Assembly: GCA_038529265.1 (NCBI GenBank)
Contig: JBCBDX010000006.1
Coordinates: forward strand, 62,001 to 126,000
DNA length: 64,000 bases
DNA from: JBCBDX01 sp038529265
GTDB taxonomy: Bacteria > Pseudomonadota > Alphaproteobacteria > Rhizobiales > Rhizobiaceae
Direction of reading: 5' to 3'
The position numbers and the translations under genes are program-made. Below the pieces are notes generated by a model. The model saw nothing but the letters and a program-made list of their open reading frames with translations, was not told the DNA's origin and made no database searches. Within the stretch, counting starts at the first letter, position 1. Each line of letters begins with the position of its first letter. This document shows, piece after piece, positions 27,184-35,620 of the stretch.

Positions 27184-28818
27184 TCACTCTTCGATGAGGC
27201 GGCGCAGCAACTCGATTTCTTTGGCCAGCTTTGCATCGCCGTCTTTCAACTCTTCCACTTTGCGCACGGCATGCAGGATTGTTGTATGGTCGCGCCCACC
27301 AAAGCGTCGGCCAATCTCCGGCAATGATCGAAGGGTCATGATCTTGGAGAGATACATGGCAATCTGACGTGGTCGCACCACGGTCCGGGTACGGCGGTTC
27401 GAAAGCATCTCATTTTTCGGAATATTGTAGTGCTGTGCAACAACACGTTGAATATCTTCGATACGTACTTTGCGTCGTTCTTCAGCTTTGACGAGATGGC
27501 CCAAAATGTCATCCACACGTTCAAGCGAAATGTCCGGCTCGAAGGAATGGCGGAATACCAACTGGTTGAACGCGCCTTCCAGTTCGCGGAAGCTGGAATT
27601 GACCGTTTTGGCAACATGCTCCAGCACATCAGCTGATATGTCGAGCGATGTGTCATCGCGCTTGGCGTCGATCAGGCGTTGTTGAAGCATGGAAAGACGC
27701 ATCTGATGGTCCGGCGCTTCAATCTGTAGCGCAACACCGCCCTGCAAGCGCGAACGAACGCGCGGATCAAGCGACTCCAATTCCGACGGTGGCCGGTCAG
27801 CGGCAACAACGACCTGACGCGCACTGTCGAGAAGCGCGTTGATCAGATGACAGAATTCGGACTGGATCTTGTCGCCTTGCAAAAACTGCATGTCATCGAT
27901 GATCAGTATATCAATTTCGTGCAGGCTTTCTTTCAGCGACAAGGCATCCTGATCGCGGATCGCAGACGCGAAGCGCCACATGAAGTACTCCGCTGTCAGA
28001 TAAACGACGCGTTGCTTGGGATCATGGGCTTTGGCGGCATTGGCGATCGCCTGAAGCAAGTGGGTTTTGCCCAAGCCCACTGAAGAATGGAAGAAAAGCG
28101 GGTTAAATCGAGCCGAGTTAGCACCTTTGTCGGCGGCCGCACGGGCTGCTGCCAAACAAACGCGGTTGGAAGGCCCTTCGACAAAATTTTCAAAAGTGTA
28201 ACGGCTGTCGACCGGCGATCCGAGAACAAAGCTGCCTTTTGCCCCATCACGCTTCATGGCTGCCTGCTTGCCCGCCGCATTAACCGCGCTGGCAAAGGGT
28301 GAGGGCACGGAAGGCCTGGCGGCTGCATCGTTGGCCGGTGCTGCGGCTTTTGTTGGCTGCTCTTTAAAGCCCGGCGATTGGGAGCGGACAGCGGAGCGAA
28401 CGATGACGTTGACGCGCAGCACGCTTGGAACTTGCTTTTGCCAAAGCTCGGTAATCGTTTTCAGATAATGACTGTTGATCCAGTTACGCAGAAAGGGAGT
28501 CGGAACCGAAAGTGTGACGGCATGTTCATCACTTTCAACCAGTTTGAGGCGCCCAAACCAGCTTTGATAGACTTCAGCACCCAGCGTAGCGCGTAGCTGC
28601 TTGCAGACCTTTGCAAATACGTCGCCGCTCACCACACCATCTCCCCCCATATCGTTGTTAACCGGCGAAGCATTTTGTGTCGAAACTTCGTCTTTTTTCG
28701 CAGGAAACGCTTTTTCAGGCCGACCATCGATTTTGGCCTCTGATCTTCGCACCCAGCCCACGCCCTGCGCAATACCTTCTAGGTCAGGTTTTGCTGATAT
28801 CTGAAGCTGATTGTGCAT
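27184..28818 (-). CDS. dnaA: Chromosomal replication initiator DnaA
   Basis: A 544-residue AAA+ initiator. Domain I is about 60-145, followed by a long variable linker (about 145-205). Walker A is SSVGLGKT at 245-252, Walker B is ILIIDDMQF near 305, and the DnaA-box-binding helix has GGRDHTTILHAV near 514. The ATG at 28818 follows a GGGGGA site. The in-frame extension to 28911 is rich in Cys and Asn and not DnaA-like. A Ser replaces the usual Gly before VGLGKT. Confidence 0.96.
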   Translation of the reverse strand: MHNQLQISAKPDLEGIAQGVGWVRRSEAKIDGRPEKAFPAKKDEVSTQNASPVNNDMGGDGVVSGDVFAKVCKQLRATLGAEVYQSWFGRLKLVESDEHAVTLSVPTPFLRNWINSHYLKTITELWQKQVPSVLRVNVIVRSAVRSQSPGFKEQPTKAAAPANDAAARPSVPSPFASAVNAAGKQAAMKRDGAKGSFVLGSPVDSRYTFENFVEGPSNRVCLAAARAAADKGANSARFNPLFFHSSVGLGKTHLLQAIANAAKAHDPKQRVVYLTAEYFMWRFASAIRDQDALSLKESLHEIDILIIDDMQFLQGDKIQSEFCHLINALLDSARQVVVAADRPPSELESLDPRVRSRLQGGVALQIEAPDHQMRLSMLQQRLIDAKRDDTSLDISADVLEHVAKTVNSSFRELEGAFNQLVFRHSFEPDISLERVDDILGHLVKAEERRKVRIEDIQRVVAQHYNIPKNEMLSNRRTRTVVRPRQIAMYLSKIMTLRSLPEIGRRFGGRDHTTILHAVRKVEELKDGDAKLAKEIELLRRLIEE

Positions 28819-29445
28819 TTTTGCGTTTCCCCCGCATTGGTTATTGTTGTCACGTGAACACAACGCGCACGGGCTCACATCCAGAAGAACCTCTCCTAGT
28901 TGACAACCCAATCATTATCGTTGCGCCCATTCAGGCATTAGCGAAAAGACATGCAGCAAGGTGCTACATTTTAAAGAAGCTTGAGTGCCTCTTCGTGTCC
29001 CCCAAATTTCGCTTGAGTTGAGTTAAGCCTGAAGATTTCGTTACGCGCAAGCGCAAGAATTTTATATTTCTCGCCCTTGGGTACTTGATTTTCTGACAGG
29101 GCCTGATCCACGGCCACGTTAAAAACTTTAACAGTATGGGATTCAAGGATTTATCTTTTTTGGGCATTGCAAACGTCCAAAAAAAAATGAAATTTTTTTT
29201 GACCATATGGACAGAAATTCATCCGGCCATACCGTCGCACCAATTCGGAGAAGTCGGCGTAAATCGCATAAGATACTGAAATATATATCGAAAACGAAAC
29301 TCCACAGAAGCTTGGCATTTATCAACAAGGATTCTGGTTACCCTAACGTAAGCAAAGCCGGCTAACAATCCGGATCAGGCGTCGCGGTCATAGAAACAAA
29401 AAAAGCCCGGCTCAACCGGGCTCAAAATCGTCAATTTTCGTGATC
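28819..29445 (+). other. 627-bp gap between dnaA and rpsT
   Basis: I see no supportable gene here. The middle (about 29110-29310) is AT-rich with long A and T runs. One near-consensus DnaA box, TTATCAACA, is at 29319-29327. The rpsT terminator lies at 29396-29422. The gap probably holds the dnaA promoter; I did not find the cluster of DnaA boxes expected for oriC. Confidence 0.5.
29396..29422 (-). terminator. Intrinsic terminator of rpsT
   Basis: On the minus strand, AGCCCGG (29422-29416) and CCGGGCT (29410-29404) form a perfect 7-bp stem with a 5-nt loop, followed by a T-tract to about 29396. Confidence 0.88.
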
Positions 29446-29712
29446 TCAGGCTTGGATAGCTTTAACGCGTGCAGCAAGCCGGGAAATTTTGCGTGAAGCT
29501 GTGTTTTTGTGCATCACGCCTTTTGATGCAGCCCGCATCAATTCTGGCTGCACGGCGCGAAGCGCTTCCTTTGCTTCATCAACCTTGTTGCCTGCAATCG
29601 CTTCTTCAACGCGACGAATGTAGGTGCGAACACGCGAGCGGCGATTTTTATTGACCGCTGTGCGTGCTTCGATCTTGCGGGTGGCCTTTTTGGCCGAGAC
29701 GGTATTTGCCAT
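29446..29712 (-). CDS. rpsT: 30S ribosomal protein S20
   Basis: The 88-residue S20 protein, a three-helix binder of 16S rRNA. MANTVSAKKATRKIEART at the start and NTASRKISRLAARV near the end are diagnostic. Placement next to dnaA is the norm in Hyphomicrobiales. A clear terminator lies 24 bp after the stop. Confidence 0.98.
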   Translation of the reverse strand: MANTVSAKKATRKIEARTAVNKNRRSRVRTYIRRVEEAIAGNKVDEAKEALRAVQPELMRAASKGVMHKNTASRKISRLAARVKAIQA

Positions 29713-29835
29713 CTTAGTGTCCTGTCCAAAACACAGCGGCTCACCGAGACCGGGAGAACACGCTCATGTGTTGTTGCTTGAAAAACGTGGCTTATCGCCA
29801 AAGTAGCGGCGCTATAAGCTTAAACAGCCCGCAGG

Positions 29836-30609
29836 TCAACGGTTCTTGAAGGACGGTGAGCGTTTTTCGATGAAGGCTTCCATACCCTCTTTTTGATCCT
29901 CAAGAGCAAACATGGATTGGAAAAGTCGGCGCTCGAACCGAAGACCGCTTTCCATGGTGCCGTCATAGGCTTGATTGATCGTTTCTTTGGCCATCATGAC
30001 ACTTGGTTGAGAAAAGTCAGCGATCTTGTCAGCGACCGATAGCGCGGTTTCTATAAGCTCTCCATCGGGCACAACCCGGGAAACCAGGCCGCAACGCTCT
30101 GCTTCATCGGCGTCCATCAACCGGCCTGTCAGACACAAATCCATTGTCTTTGCCTTGCCGATAAAACGCGCCAGTCTCTGTGTCCCGCCCATGCCGGGCA
30201 TGATGCCCAGCGTGATCTCTGGCTGTCCAAACTTAGCACTCTCAGCGGCAATCACGATGTCGCACATGGTCGCCAATTCGCATCCACCACCCAGCGCGTA
30301 TCCCGAGACGGCCGCAATCATCGGCTTGCGAAATTTCAGGACACGATCCCAATTGGAAAATGCATCATCCAGATAGGCGTCGGCATATTTTAGATCGGCC
30401 ATTTCTTTAATATCAGCGCCGGCCGCAAATGCTTTCTCCGAGCCTGTGATCACAACGGCACCGATCTTGTGATCGCCTTCAATATCAGCAAGCGCATCGC
30501 CTAGCTCGCTGGATACCTGCGCATTGAGCGCATTGAGCGCACTTGGTCGGTTGAGTGTTACGAGAAGAACGTTGCCGCGCTTTTCGGTCATGATCGTTTC
30601 AAAGGCCAT
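29836..30609 (-). CDS. Enoyl-CoA hydratase
   Basis: A 257-residue crotonase-fold enzyme hydrating trans-2-enoyl-CoA in beta-oxidation. Both catalytic glutamates are present, Glu111 (in ALGGGCEL) and Glu131 (in FGQPEITLG); the oxyanion-hole region AAGADIKEM is at 62-70. Length matches short-chain FadB/EchA-type proteins. It is 38 bp after mutM, in the common deoB-mutM-ech-rpsT-dnaA order. Confidence 0.92.
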   Translation of the reverse strand: MAFETIMTEKRGNVLLVTLNRPSALNALNAQVSSELGDALADIEGDHKIGAVVITGSEKAFAAGADIKEMADLKYADAYLDDAFSNWDRVLKFRKPMIAAVSGYALGGGCELATMCDIVIAAESAKFGQPEITLGIMPGMGGTQRLARFIGKAKTMDLCLTGRLMDADEAERCGLVSRVVPDGELIETALSVADKIADFSQPSVMMAKETINQAYDGTMESGLRFERRLFQSMFALEDQKEGMEAFIEKRSPSFKNR

Positions 30610-30647
30610 TGAAGTGTGTCCCGTTTTCTCGCTGTCTGGCTAAAAAT

Positions 30648-31538
30648 CTATCGTTGACATGATGGGCAGAAAAAAGTCGAGCGCCCTGATTGGACAATTC
30701 GAGATATCGTACCATCGCACTCCTCGTGCCCACATGGTTCGCTTTCCTGCCCATAGGCTGCAAAACTATGCTGGAAATAGCCCATAGAGCCGTCCGTATG
30801 CATATAATCACGAAGGCTGGAGCCACCGGCTTCAATCGCCTCACTGATCACTGCGCGGATTGCGCCTGCCAGTCGTTCGCATTTGGCTGTCGGCTGGCCG
30901 CTTGATTTCACAAGAGTTCTAGCGTTGCGGCGCGGCGAGAGTTGCGCGCGCCAGAGCGCTTCGCAGACATAGATATTGCCCAGGCCCGCGATAAGTCGCT
31001 GGTCGAGAAGAGCAGCTTTCAGTGGCGCACTTTTACCTTCGAGCATTTCCGCCAGCGCGGCACCGCTGAGCGCATTGCCGGTCGGCTCCAATCCAAGCGA
31101 TGCCAAAAAGCGATTGTCGGCGAGTGCGCTCGCACGAGCCAAGTCAAGAAAACCGAACCTGCGCGGATCATTGTAGACAATTCTCGCGGACGATCCATCT
31201 GCGGTTGCAAGATCAAAAACCACATGATCATGCGCTTGGCTCTTGTTGCGCTCATGGAAAAAAGCGCCCGGCATCTCATCTTGGGCTGCTTCGATGCGGT
31301 AGGAGCCAGACATGCCCAAGTGCGAAATCAGAACGTCGTCGCGGTCGGTTTCAATAAGCAGATATTTCGCGCGTCGTCCCACATGGGTGACCGTCGCGCC
31401 CTCCAAGCGCGCCTTGAGATCTTCGGGAAATGCAAAACGCAGATCAGACCTGTTAAGCGTCAAACGTTCGATGCGTGCGCGTTCAAGGACCGGCGCAAGG
31501 CCACGCCGCACAGTTTCAACTTCGGGCAGTTCAGGCAT
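30648..31538 (-). CDS. mutM: Formamidopyrimidine-DNA glycosylase
   Basis: A 296-residue bifunctional glycosylase/AP lyase that removes 8-oxoguanine and FapyG. Pro2 and Glu3 (MPELPEVE) are the catalytic residues, and the C-terminal zinc finger uses C269, C274, C291 and C294. The helix-two-turn-helix core includes GGSSLRDYMHTDGSMGYF. The start overlaps the deoB end by 8 bp. Confidence 0.96.
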   Translation of the reverse strand: MPELPEVETVRRGLAPVLERARIERLTLNRSDLRFAFPEDLKARLEGATVTHVGRRAKYLLIETDRDDVLISHLGMSGSYRIEAAQDEMPGAFFHERNKSQAHDHVVFDLATADGSSARIVYNDPRRFGFLDLARASALADNRFLASLGLEPTGNALSGAALAEMLEGKSAPLKAALLDQRLIAGLGNIYVCEALWRAQLSPRRNARTLVKSSGQPTAKCERLAGAIRAVISEAIEAGGSSLRDYMHTDGSMGYFQHSFAAYGQESEPCGHEECDGTISRIVQSGRSTFFCPSCQR

Positions 31539-32778
31539 TGGCGGTAATTTCGGGCAAGAAGCTCATGCCATCTGGCCCACGATTTTTCAGCGAAAGGTGG
31601 TCCGCGATGGTTTGAGCCATGTCCGCAAAAGTTGACCGGTTTCCGATGTTGGCCGGTCGTCCTTTTAAGCTGCCCAATTGACCCACAACAGGCACTTGCT
31701 CCCGCGTGTGTTCGGTGCCCTGCCATGTCGGGTCACAGCCATGATCCGCAGTGATAATAAGCAAGTCATCCGGTTTCATGGCCGCTTGGAGAGAAGGCAA
31801 CCAAGCATCAAAAGCTTCCAGCGCCGCTGCATAACCAGCCGGATCGCGTCGATGGCCGTAGAGCATGTCGAAGTCGACGAAATTGGAGAAGATCAGATCA
31901 CCATCGGACGCATCATCGAGCGCCCGCAGTGTTTCTGCTCCAACCGCTGCGTTGCCAGCTGCTTTGCGCATCTCCGTGACACCTTGGTGGGCAAAAATAT
32001 CGCTGATCTTGCCAACAGCCAGAACTTTGCCTCCTTCGCGCGACACCCAGTCCAGCAGAGTTGGTGCAGGCGGCAAAACCGAATAGTCGCGGCGATTGCC
32101 AGTCCGTTCGAAGTCGTCCGCATTGGTACCCACGAAAGGCCGCGCGATGACCCTGCCAATATTGAGTGGATCAACGAGCGTGCGAACCGTCTCGCAAAGC
32201 GTATAAAGCCGCTCTAGGCCAAAGTGGTCCTCGTGAGCCGCAATCTGAAATACGGAGTCGGCGGATGTGTAGAATATCGGCATGCCGGTTCGAACATGTT
32301 CTTCACCAAAAGCGCGGATGACATCGGTACCTGAGCCGTGGACGTTACAAAGTGAGCCCGTCAGTTCCGCTTCCTTATAAACCGCTTGCAGCAAATCACT
32401 GGGGAACGCTGGCTCTGTTTGGCTGAAGTAACCCCAGTCGAACCGGACCGGAACGCCGGCGATCTCCCAATGCCCTGATGGTGTATCCTTGCCGTTGGAC
32501 ACTTCGGCAGCAGTACCCCAAAACCCAAATCGTGCCGAAGCATTGGTCAGCCCGGTTTTGGCAAAACCACTGGCATCAACAAGTGCATCAAAGAAGCCCA
32601 GCGCTCCCAGATTTGGACAATTCAGGGGACCTTTTGTGCCGCGAGCATCGCAATTTCCACCGGCGCAAGCTTCAGCGACATGCCCTAACGTATTGGCGCC
32701 TTGGTCGCCAAATCGCTCGGCATCGGGGGCACCTCCGATGCCTACACTGTCCAGCACAATAAGAATGGCCCTTGCCAT
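31531..32778 (-). CDS. deoB: Phosphopentomutase
   Basis: A 415-residue alkaline-phosphatase-superfamily enzyme interconverting ribose 1- and 5-phosphate (and the deoxy forms) in nucleoside salvage. The metal-site motif VLDSVGIGGAPDA is at the N-terminus, DFDMLYGHRRD and ADHGCDPTW are conserved downstream. It is the first gene of the minus-strand run to mutM and overlaps it by 8 bp. Confidence 0.95.
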   Translation of the reverse strand: MARAILIVLDSVGIGGAPDAERFGDQGANTLGHVAEACAGGNCDARGTKGPLNCPNLGALGFFDALVDASGFAKTGLTNASARFGFWGTAAEVSNGKDTPSGHWEIAGVPVRFDWGYFSQTEPAFPSDLLQAVYKEAELTGSLCNVHGSGTDVIRAFGEEHVRTGMPIFYTSADSVFQIAAHEDHFGLERLYTLCETVRTLVDPLNIGRVIARPFVGTNADDFERTGNRRDYSVLPPAPTLLDWVSREGGKVLAVGKISDIFAHQGVTEMRKAAGNAAVGAETLRALDDASDGDLIFSNFVDFDMLYGHRRDPAGYAAALEAFDAWLPSLQAAMKPDDLLIITADHGCDPTWQGTEHTREQVPVVGQLGSLKGRPANIGNRSTFADMAQTIADHLSLKNRGPDGMSFLPEITANA

Positions 32779-32846
32779 GAACGCTCCAAAATCAGCAAAT
32801 AACTGTTCGGCACACGAGTCGCCGTTTTAAGTTGAGGTTAATCTAG

Positions 32847-33752
32847 GTGCCCAAGTTCAAACTGTCATCTTGCAAGTTAGCTGGCATGTTTCTGGCAATA
32901 GCACTGCTCTTGTGGCCAAAGGGCAACGCCGGTGCACAGAACACGGATGTGTTTCGGGTTGGTTGGATAACTGGCGGTGATTCTTTGCTCGCCGCGCGCC
33001 TTGAGCCATTCGTTGCGCATCTGCAAAAATCGCTTGATCGCCCCGTTGAACTCTTTGCTGCACGCGACGGGACAGTGCTTATAGACGCAATAGCCTCTGA
33101 TCAAATCGATTATGCGGCGCTGAGCGGCACCGCATATGCCATCGGTCAATCATTGTGTAATTGCTTAGTCCCGTTAGCGTCACCGTCCACGCGGGATCGA
33201 CAAACTCACCTAAGATCAGTTCTGTTGGCAAAACCTGAAACAGACCTTTCAGAAACCACGACACTTTTGGCGGGCCAGTCGGCTGATTTCCTCACCAATC
33301 AGGTGCCAAACGCTGCGCTCAAAAACGCCGAGATCAAGGCTGTTGCCACAGAAGCTGTTTTGGAAGCCTCACCAAGCTTGGAAGCCGTGTTTGATATTGT
33401 CTCGGCGGGTGGTGATCATCCGGTCTTTGCTTGGACCTATGCGCAGGCGGAATTGGAGATTGTAGAAAAGGATGAGCTAAGCGGATTTGCAGCAGTGCTG
33501 GTCAATGAAGTACCAACGCTTGAGATTGTTTGGCAGTCTCAGCCTTTTCGTATCGCTGCCCATAGCGTTCATCGATCCGTACCGGACATTGATCGTCAAA
33601 AGCTCACCCAGGCTCTGGTTGAAATCAGGGAAGAGGCACCGCTTGCATTTGATGTGATCTCGCCAACGCTCGGCGGCGGGTTTGTGCCAGCCGCCATCGG
33701 CGAGTACGCCAACTACCTCAGCGTGATCAATGCATTGCCTGCGGATCAGTAG
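32847..33752 (+). CDS. PhnD-like periplasmic substrate-binding protein
   Basis: A 301-residue exported protein with a signal peptide (hydrophobic residues about 13-23, ending KGNAGA) and the PhnD/SsuA-type binding fold. It resembles the phosphate/phosphonate/transferrin-family binding component, but no permease or ATPase is adjacent, so it may be an orphan or act in a sensor. The start is a GTG with GAGG upstream. The ligand is not known. It is convergent with the TadE genes (3-bp gap). Confidence 0.72.
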   Translation: MPKFKLSSCKLAGMFLAIALLLWPKGNAGAQNTDVFRVGWITGGDSLLAARLEPFVAHLQKSLDRPVELFAARDGTVLIDAIASDQIDYAALSGTAYAIGQSLCNCLVPLASPSTRDRQTHLRSVLLAKPETDLSETTTLLAGQSADFLTNQVPNAALKNAEIKAVATEAVLEASPSLEAVFDIVSAGGDHPVFAWTYAQAELEIVEKDELSGFAAVLVNEVPTLEIVWQSQPFRIAAHSVHRSVPDIDRQKLTQALVEIREEAPLAFDVISPTLGGGFVPAAIGEYANYLSVINALPADQ

Positions 33753-33755
33753 AAC

Positions 33756-34358
33756 TCAGCAATCAAGGCAGGGAATTTCGACCGGCAGTCTCGGGTTCAA
33801 CCAATATTGCTCATCGATATCGATGCCGGTCGGATTGCCATTGCTATCTCTACCGGTGAACTGTGCAACAACCGGCTTATATTTTATGCCTGCGGTGACA
33901 TAGATCAGAAAACTGTCGTCAAAACGCAGGCGGTTCGGAACACGAATATCGCTGCCCACAGTACGGCCTGACGTGAAGTTTCCCTTGTTGTCCATGCCAC
34001 GCGACCACACTACTTTGCCCCACTTGTCGTGGTCTTCATCCACATCGACAGCGACGATGGTAATCTGCGGCTTTGTCGTTGTGTATGGGTACATCACACT
34101 TTCAGCGACGCCCATGATGCCGTGCAGTGTCGCTTTGTCGACATCTTCCTGTTGCGTGACCAGATCAGCGACTGTTGATGCTACCCGTGCAATGCGCTTG
34201 TTGACCGTAAGCCCCATGGAGAGCTCAAGTGTGCCGATGTAAAGTGTTAGCAAAATGGGCACGACGAGTGCGAACTCTACAGCTGCAACGCCTTTGCGGT
34301 TTTCCTTAAACGCGCGCCAATTGAGGAACACGCCGGAAAGTCTCTGGTTCTCGGACAT
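33756..34358 (-). CDS. TadE-family pilus assembly protein (second copy)
   Basis: A 200-residue pseudopilin-like protein with the TadE signature KGVAAVEFALVVPILLTLY (about 20-40), a single membrane helix with a Glu near its start. TadE-type proteins are minor pilins of tight-adherence (Flp) pili. The ATG at 34358 has a good GGGGA site. An ATG at 34373 overlapping the previous stop is an alternative. No other tad genes are nearby apart from the two upstream. Confidence 0.8.
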   Translation of the reverse strand: MSENQRLSGVFLNWRAFKENRKGVAAVEFALVVPILLTLYIGTLELSMGLTVNKRIARVASTVADLVTQQEDVDKATLHGIMGVAESVMYPYTTTKPQITIVAVDVDEDHDKWGKVVWSRGMDNKGNFTSGRTVGSDIRVPNRLRFDDSFLIYVTAGIKYKPVVAQFTGRDSNGNPTGIDIDEQYWLNPRLPVEIPCLDC

Positions 34359-34372
34359 TGTCGGTTCCCCCA

Positions 34373-34927
34373 TCAAAATGGCTCGTTTTGCCAAGTGGTT
34401 GACGCGTAAAGAAGGTTCTTGCCGTTTTTCAGCCCGGCGAGATACTGCTTCATGATGTCGGTGTAGACGGGCCACTCATATACAATACGGATACTGTTGA
34501 TGGAGCTGGAGCCGCCGGGCTTGTAGTCCCAACCGCTCGTGTCCACGACCCCTGGCTCCGAGTAGGTAACGCCCTTGGGCACTGCCAAGAATGTGGAGTA
34601 GGAACGAACATCAAAAGACATGCCCGGGCAGCCCGGTGCTGCCAACACCTGAAGGCGGTCGCACAGCAGGGTTCTAAACTGGGCTTTGTTGTGGGTCGAT
34701 GCGGAGATGCGCCCGGTGCGAATGTCCCGGCTGACCTTGTCTGCAACATTGCTCATATACTGTTCCGTGGTGTACGCGATCGATGTCTCGATTATCGCGA
34801 AAACCAGCGCCAGAAACGGCAATGCTAGAAGCGTAAATTCGATTGCGGTCGCACCTTTGCGGTCGCGCCGAAACGAGAAAACGCTTTTCCTTATCTGTCT
34901 TATTATGGGCACTCCAACATTCCCCAC
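34373..34927 (-). CDS. TadE-family pilus assembly protein (first copy)
   Basis: A 184-residue protein with the TadE helix KGATAIEFTLLALPFLALVF (about residues 24-43). It is followed directly by the second TadE gene and the two coordinate on a TGATG overlap. The start is a GTG (34927); a GTG 15 bp later is also possible. Confidence 0.78.
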   Translation of the reverse strand: MGNVGVPIIRQIRKSVFSFRRDRKGATAIEFTLLALPFLALVFAIIETSIAYTTEQYMSNVADKVSRDIRTGRISASTHNKAQFRTLLCDRLQVLAAPGCPGMSFDVRSYSTFLAVPKGVTYSEPGVVDTSGWDYKPGGSSSINSIRIVYEWPVYTDIMKQYLAGLKNGKNLLYASTTWQNEPF

Positions 34928-34993
34928 TTTCCCAAGTACTAGTGAAAGTACCGAAAAATCGTTGAGGATTGGTTTGTGCGCTTTGCTAAATTT

Positions 34994-35449
34994 TTAGTTA
35001 CCGAACAGCGCTTCGTTGCGGTTGGCTTCCTGACGCCGTTCTATGGCCTCTTCTTCAGCCTCGGTCAGGTAAGCGCCTTCGCAGAAGGGATTACATGCAA
35101 GCGTTTCAACGCTTGAGCGGCGATAGATGCGCAAAACATCGTCGTCACGAGCAACAGCAATGCTCTCATCGAATATAGGCGCACCGGAATTGTCCAAGAT
35201 GACCAGATTGGTCCTCCCAAAGCCTTGGCCCGTCAGCACAATTGTTTGTGGATCACCAACGGTGGCGTCGGCAATTTCCGGATTGCCGACAATCACCGTT
35301 GCAGCGGGACGCGAAAGCTTGATCACACGCGCATAGTTCAAGGACAATACGATCTCATCGGTGTCAGCTTGAGCCACAGTGGGGGCTGCTGAAAGCAAAA
35401 CCAGGCCCGCAACAGCGGCTCTAAAAACGCGATGATAAGACTTGAACAT
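34994..35449 (-). CDS. Exported CpaC-type pilus secretin N-terminal domain protein
   Basis: A 151-residue protein with a signal peptide (about 5-25) and the N-terminal secretin/pilus domain (IVLSLNYARVIKLSRP, then GQGFGRTNLVILD) found at the start of CpaC/RcpA. The rest of the secretin is absent, so it may be a stand-alone accessory. It heads a minus-strand cluster with the two TadE genes. The ATG at 35449 is preceded by GGAAGG. Confidence 0.75.
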   Translation of the reverse strand: MFKSYHRVFRAAVAGLVLLSAAPTVAQADTDEIVLSLNYARVIKLSRPAATVIVGNPEIADATVGDPQTIVLTGQGFGRTNLVILDNSGAPIFDESIAVARDDDVLRIYRRSSVETLACNPFCEGAYLTEAEEEAIERRQEANRNEALFGN

Positions 35450-35620
35450 GGCACACCTTCCACACAACTGTTGAGGAAATTATCGCGCAGTGGTGAAGGA
35501 AGCATTAACCATGGGCTGTGATTGTTGGCTTGGGGAGCACTGCAAATTTCAGTGCTCTTCATAAACCGGCAGGCGATGCAGGGTATGCTGGCCATCAATC
35601 ATTCTCGGATGAAGTGGGTC

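Noticed and set aside
28819..29445. oriC
   Set aside because: Only one near-consensus DnaA box seen, and oriC in this order is usually elsewhere (near hemE).
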